Source: CAWJMD01 sp963843835
GTDB lineage: Bacteria; Actinomycetota; Actinomycetes; Actinomycetales; CAWJMD01
Assembly (NCBI GenBank): GCA_963843835.1
Contig: CAWJMD010000002.1
Span: forward strand, 124,001 to 188,000
Reading direction: 5' to 3'
DNA: 64,000 nt
Of the stretch, positions 63,337 through 64,000 are shown piece after piece. The notes beneath the pieces are model-generated. The model was not told the origin of the DNA. It searched no databases and saw nothing but the letters and a program-made list of their open reading frames with translations. The first letter of the stretch is position 1; every line of letters starts with the position of its first letter. Both the position numbers and the translations under genes were made by a program.

Positions 63337-63426
63337 GTCGCTCTCCTGATGCTGGGGTCGGCGCGTTGTGGCGCCATGACTCGTCCACTGTCGGACGGGG
63401 TCCCCTATGGGCGTCTCGCCGCCACG

Positions 63427-64000
63427 TCAAGAGCAGGTCAAGGAGAAGAGCCCGCTTCGGCGGCAACGCCGCCGGCACCCGCGGGTCACGTGAGCACCAG
63501 CTCCCACGTCCCGGCGGCCCGATCCAGCAGCCGTCGCGGCCACCGTGATCACGACCCCACCCAGGACCAGCACCAGGTCCCCTCCCACCAGACGACTCTC
63601 GCGCGCCCAAGTCCGCTTCCGCGACGCCCCGAACCCCCGCGCCTCCATCGCCGTCGCCAGCGTCGTGGCCCGACGGATCGCCAGCACGAGCAGCGCGAAC
63701 AGCTGGCCGGAGATCGTCCGCACCCGGCCGAGCCACCCGTCGTCCCCCAGTCCGCGCGCGCGACGGGCCAGGCCCAGCACCTGCCACTCCTCGACCAGCA
63801 CCCCCAGCAGACGGGTGCTGGCGAGCGCGGCCAGGACGAAACGCGAGGGCAGCCGGACGACCTGCGCCAGTGCGTCGGCCAGGTCGGTCGGGTCGGTCGT
63901 GGCGAGCAGCAGCACGCCCGGCAGCCCGATCGCCAGCACGCGCAACGCGATCCCGAGGCCGGCGAGCAGGGACCCCTCGCTCACTGTCACCGGACCGAGG
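63427..64000 (-). CDS. ECF transporter T component (EcfT/CbiQ), partial, with a probable 3' frameshift
   Basis: The C-terminal 190 codons of an energy-coupling factor transmembrane component; the N-terminus is beyond the window. Two coupling-helix Ala-Arg-Gly motifs are visible: RRARGLG and AMEARGFG. The annotated frame ends in an odd Arg-rich tail. With one base removed from CCC at 63518-63520 the end reads AAGTWELVLT and stops at 63486. That stop lies 12 bases before a hairpin (63458-63474). The true end is therefore probably 63486. The substrate of the ECF system cannot be told. Confidence 0.85.
   Translation of the reverse strand, partial: LGPVTVSEGSLLAGLGIALRVLAIGLPGVLLLATTDPTDLADALAQVVRLPSRFVLAALASTRLLGVLVEEWQVLGLARRARGLGDDGWLGRVRTISGQLFALLVLAIRRATTLATAMEARGFGASRKRTWARESRLVGGDLVLVLGGVVITVAATAAGSGRRDVGAGAHVTRGCRRRCRRSGLFSLTCS
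63458..63474 (-). terminator. Hairpin after the corrected EcfT stop
   Basis: CGGCGGC (63458-63464) and GCCGCCG (63468-63474) pair around a three-base AAC loop. On the minus strand it begins 12 bases after the corrected EcfT stop at 63486, typical terminator spacing. In the uncorrected frame it lies inside the coding region, which supports the correction. Confidence 0.6.

Overview
The window is 64 kb of chromosomal DNA from a very GC-rich actinomycete. The signs are frequent GTG starts, many ATGA/GTGA stop-start overlaps, HspR with HAIR operators, a BldC-like regulator, a deazaflavin (F420) oxidoreductase and actinobacterial families such as DUF3151. The gene content fits Propionibacteriales/Nocardioidaceae best, but that placement is an inference. 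I see no rRNA, tRNA, CRISPR array, insertion sequence, prophage or replication origin. Most of the window is ordinary core genome with accessory islands.

Layout. 1-5.4 kb: a methyltransferase fragment, a receiver/thioredoxin-reductase-like fusion overlapping a membrane class III cyclase, an F420-type oxidoreductase, purC and a BldC-like regulator. 5.5-8.6 kb: an S10 peptidase, then a DUF559-like nuclease gene bracketed by two copies of a 55-bp palindrome, then DUF2277. 8.6-18.2 kb: two secreted SGNH hydrolases, purD, a methyltransferase, purA, a diacylglycerol-kinase-like gene, DUF3151, a membrane-anchored protein and fba. 18.3-26.1 kb: an ABC operon of two ATPases and two large FtsX-type permeases. 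26.2-32.3 kb: redox, VOC and hypothetical genes, a TrmH-type methylase, a DedA protein and a relic of a zinc alcohol dehydrogenase. 32.3-39.4 kb: a ten-gene, tightly packed unit that I consider the most novel part. It encodes a polyprenyl synthetase, a CrtC/AttH-like protein, an SCP2-like lipid-binding protein, a methyltransferase and six unfamiliar proteins. Three or four of these combine an amphipathic N-terminus with Ig-like beta domains, and two are rich in paired cysteines. 39.4-42.5 kb: an orphan HicB-like protein, an SDR relic, a third palindrome, pyrE, exonuclease III and a hydrolase. 42.5-56.8 kb: two GGDEF-EAL proteins directly behind clpB, an RsbA-like regulator, and dnaK-grpE-dnaJ-hspR, with HAIR operators before clpB and dnaK. 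56.9-64 kb: an M20 peptidase, a LysR/YeiH pair, a two-component system, a repeat-containing His/Asp-rich secreted protein and an EcfT fragment.

Data quality. Thirteen places read as single-base insertions: nine in purA and one each in four other genes. Removing one base at each restores full-length conserved proteins; purA becomes 429 codons. I treat these as probable sequencing or assembly errors, not biology.

How the parts work together. The heat-shock loci form one HspR/HAIR regulon, and clpB may carry two c-di-GMP enzymes with it. purC, purD, purA and pyrE supply nucleotides. The 32-39 kb unit probably makes or handles an isoprenoid lipid and packages it with dedicated structural proteins; that function is inferred from domains and gene order only.
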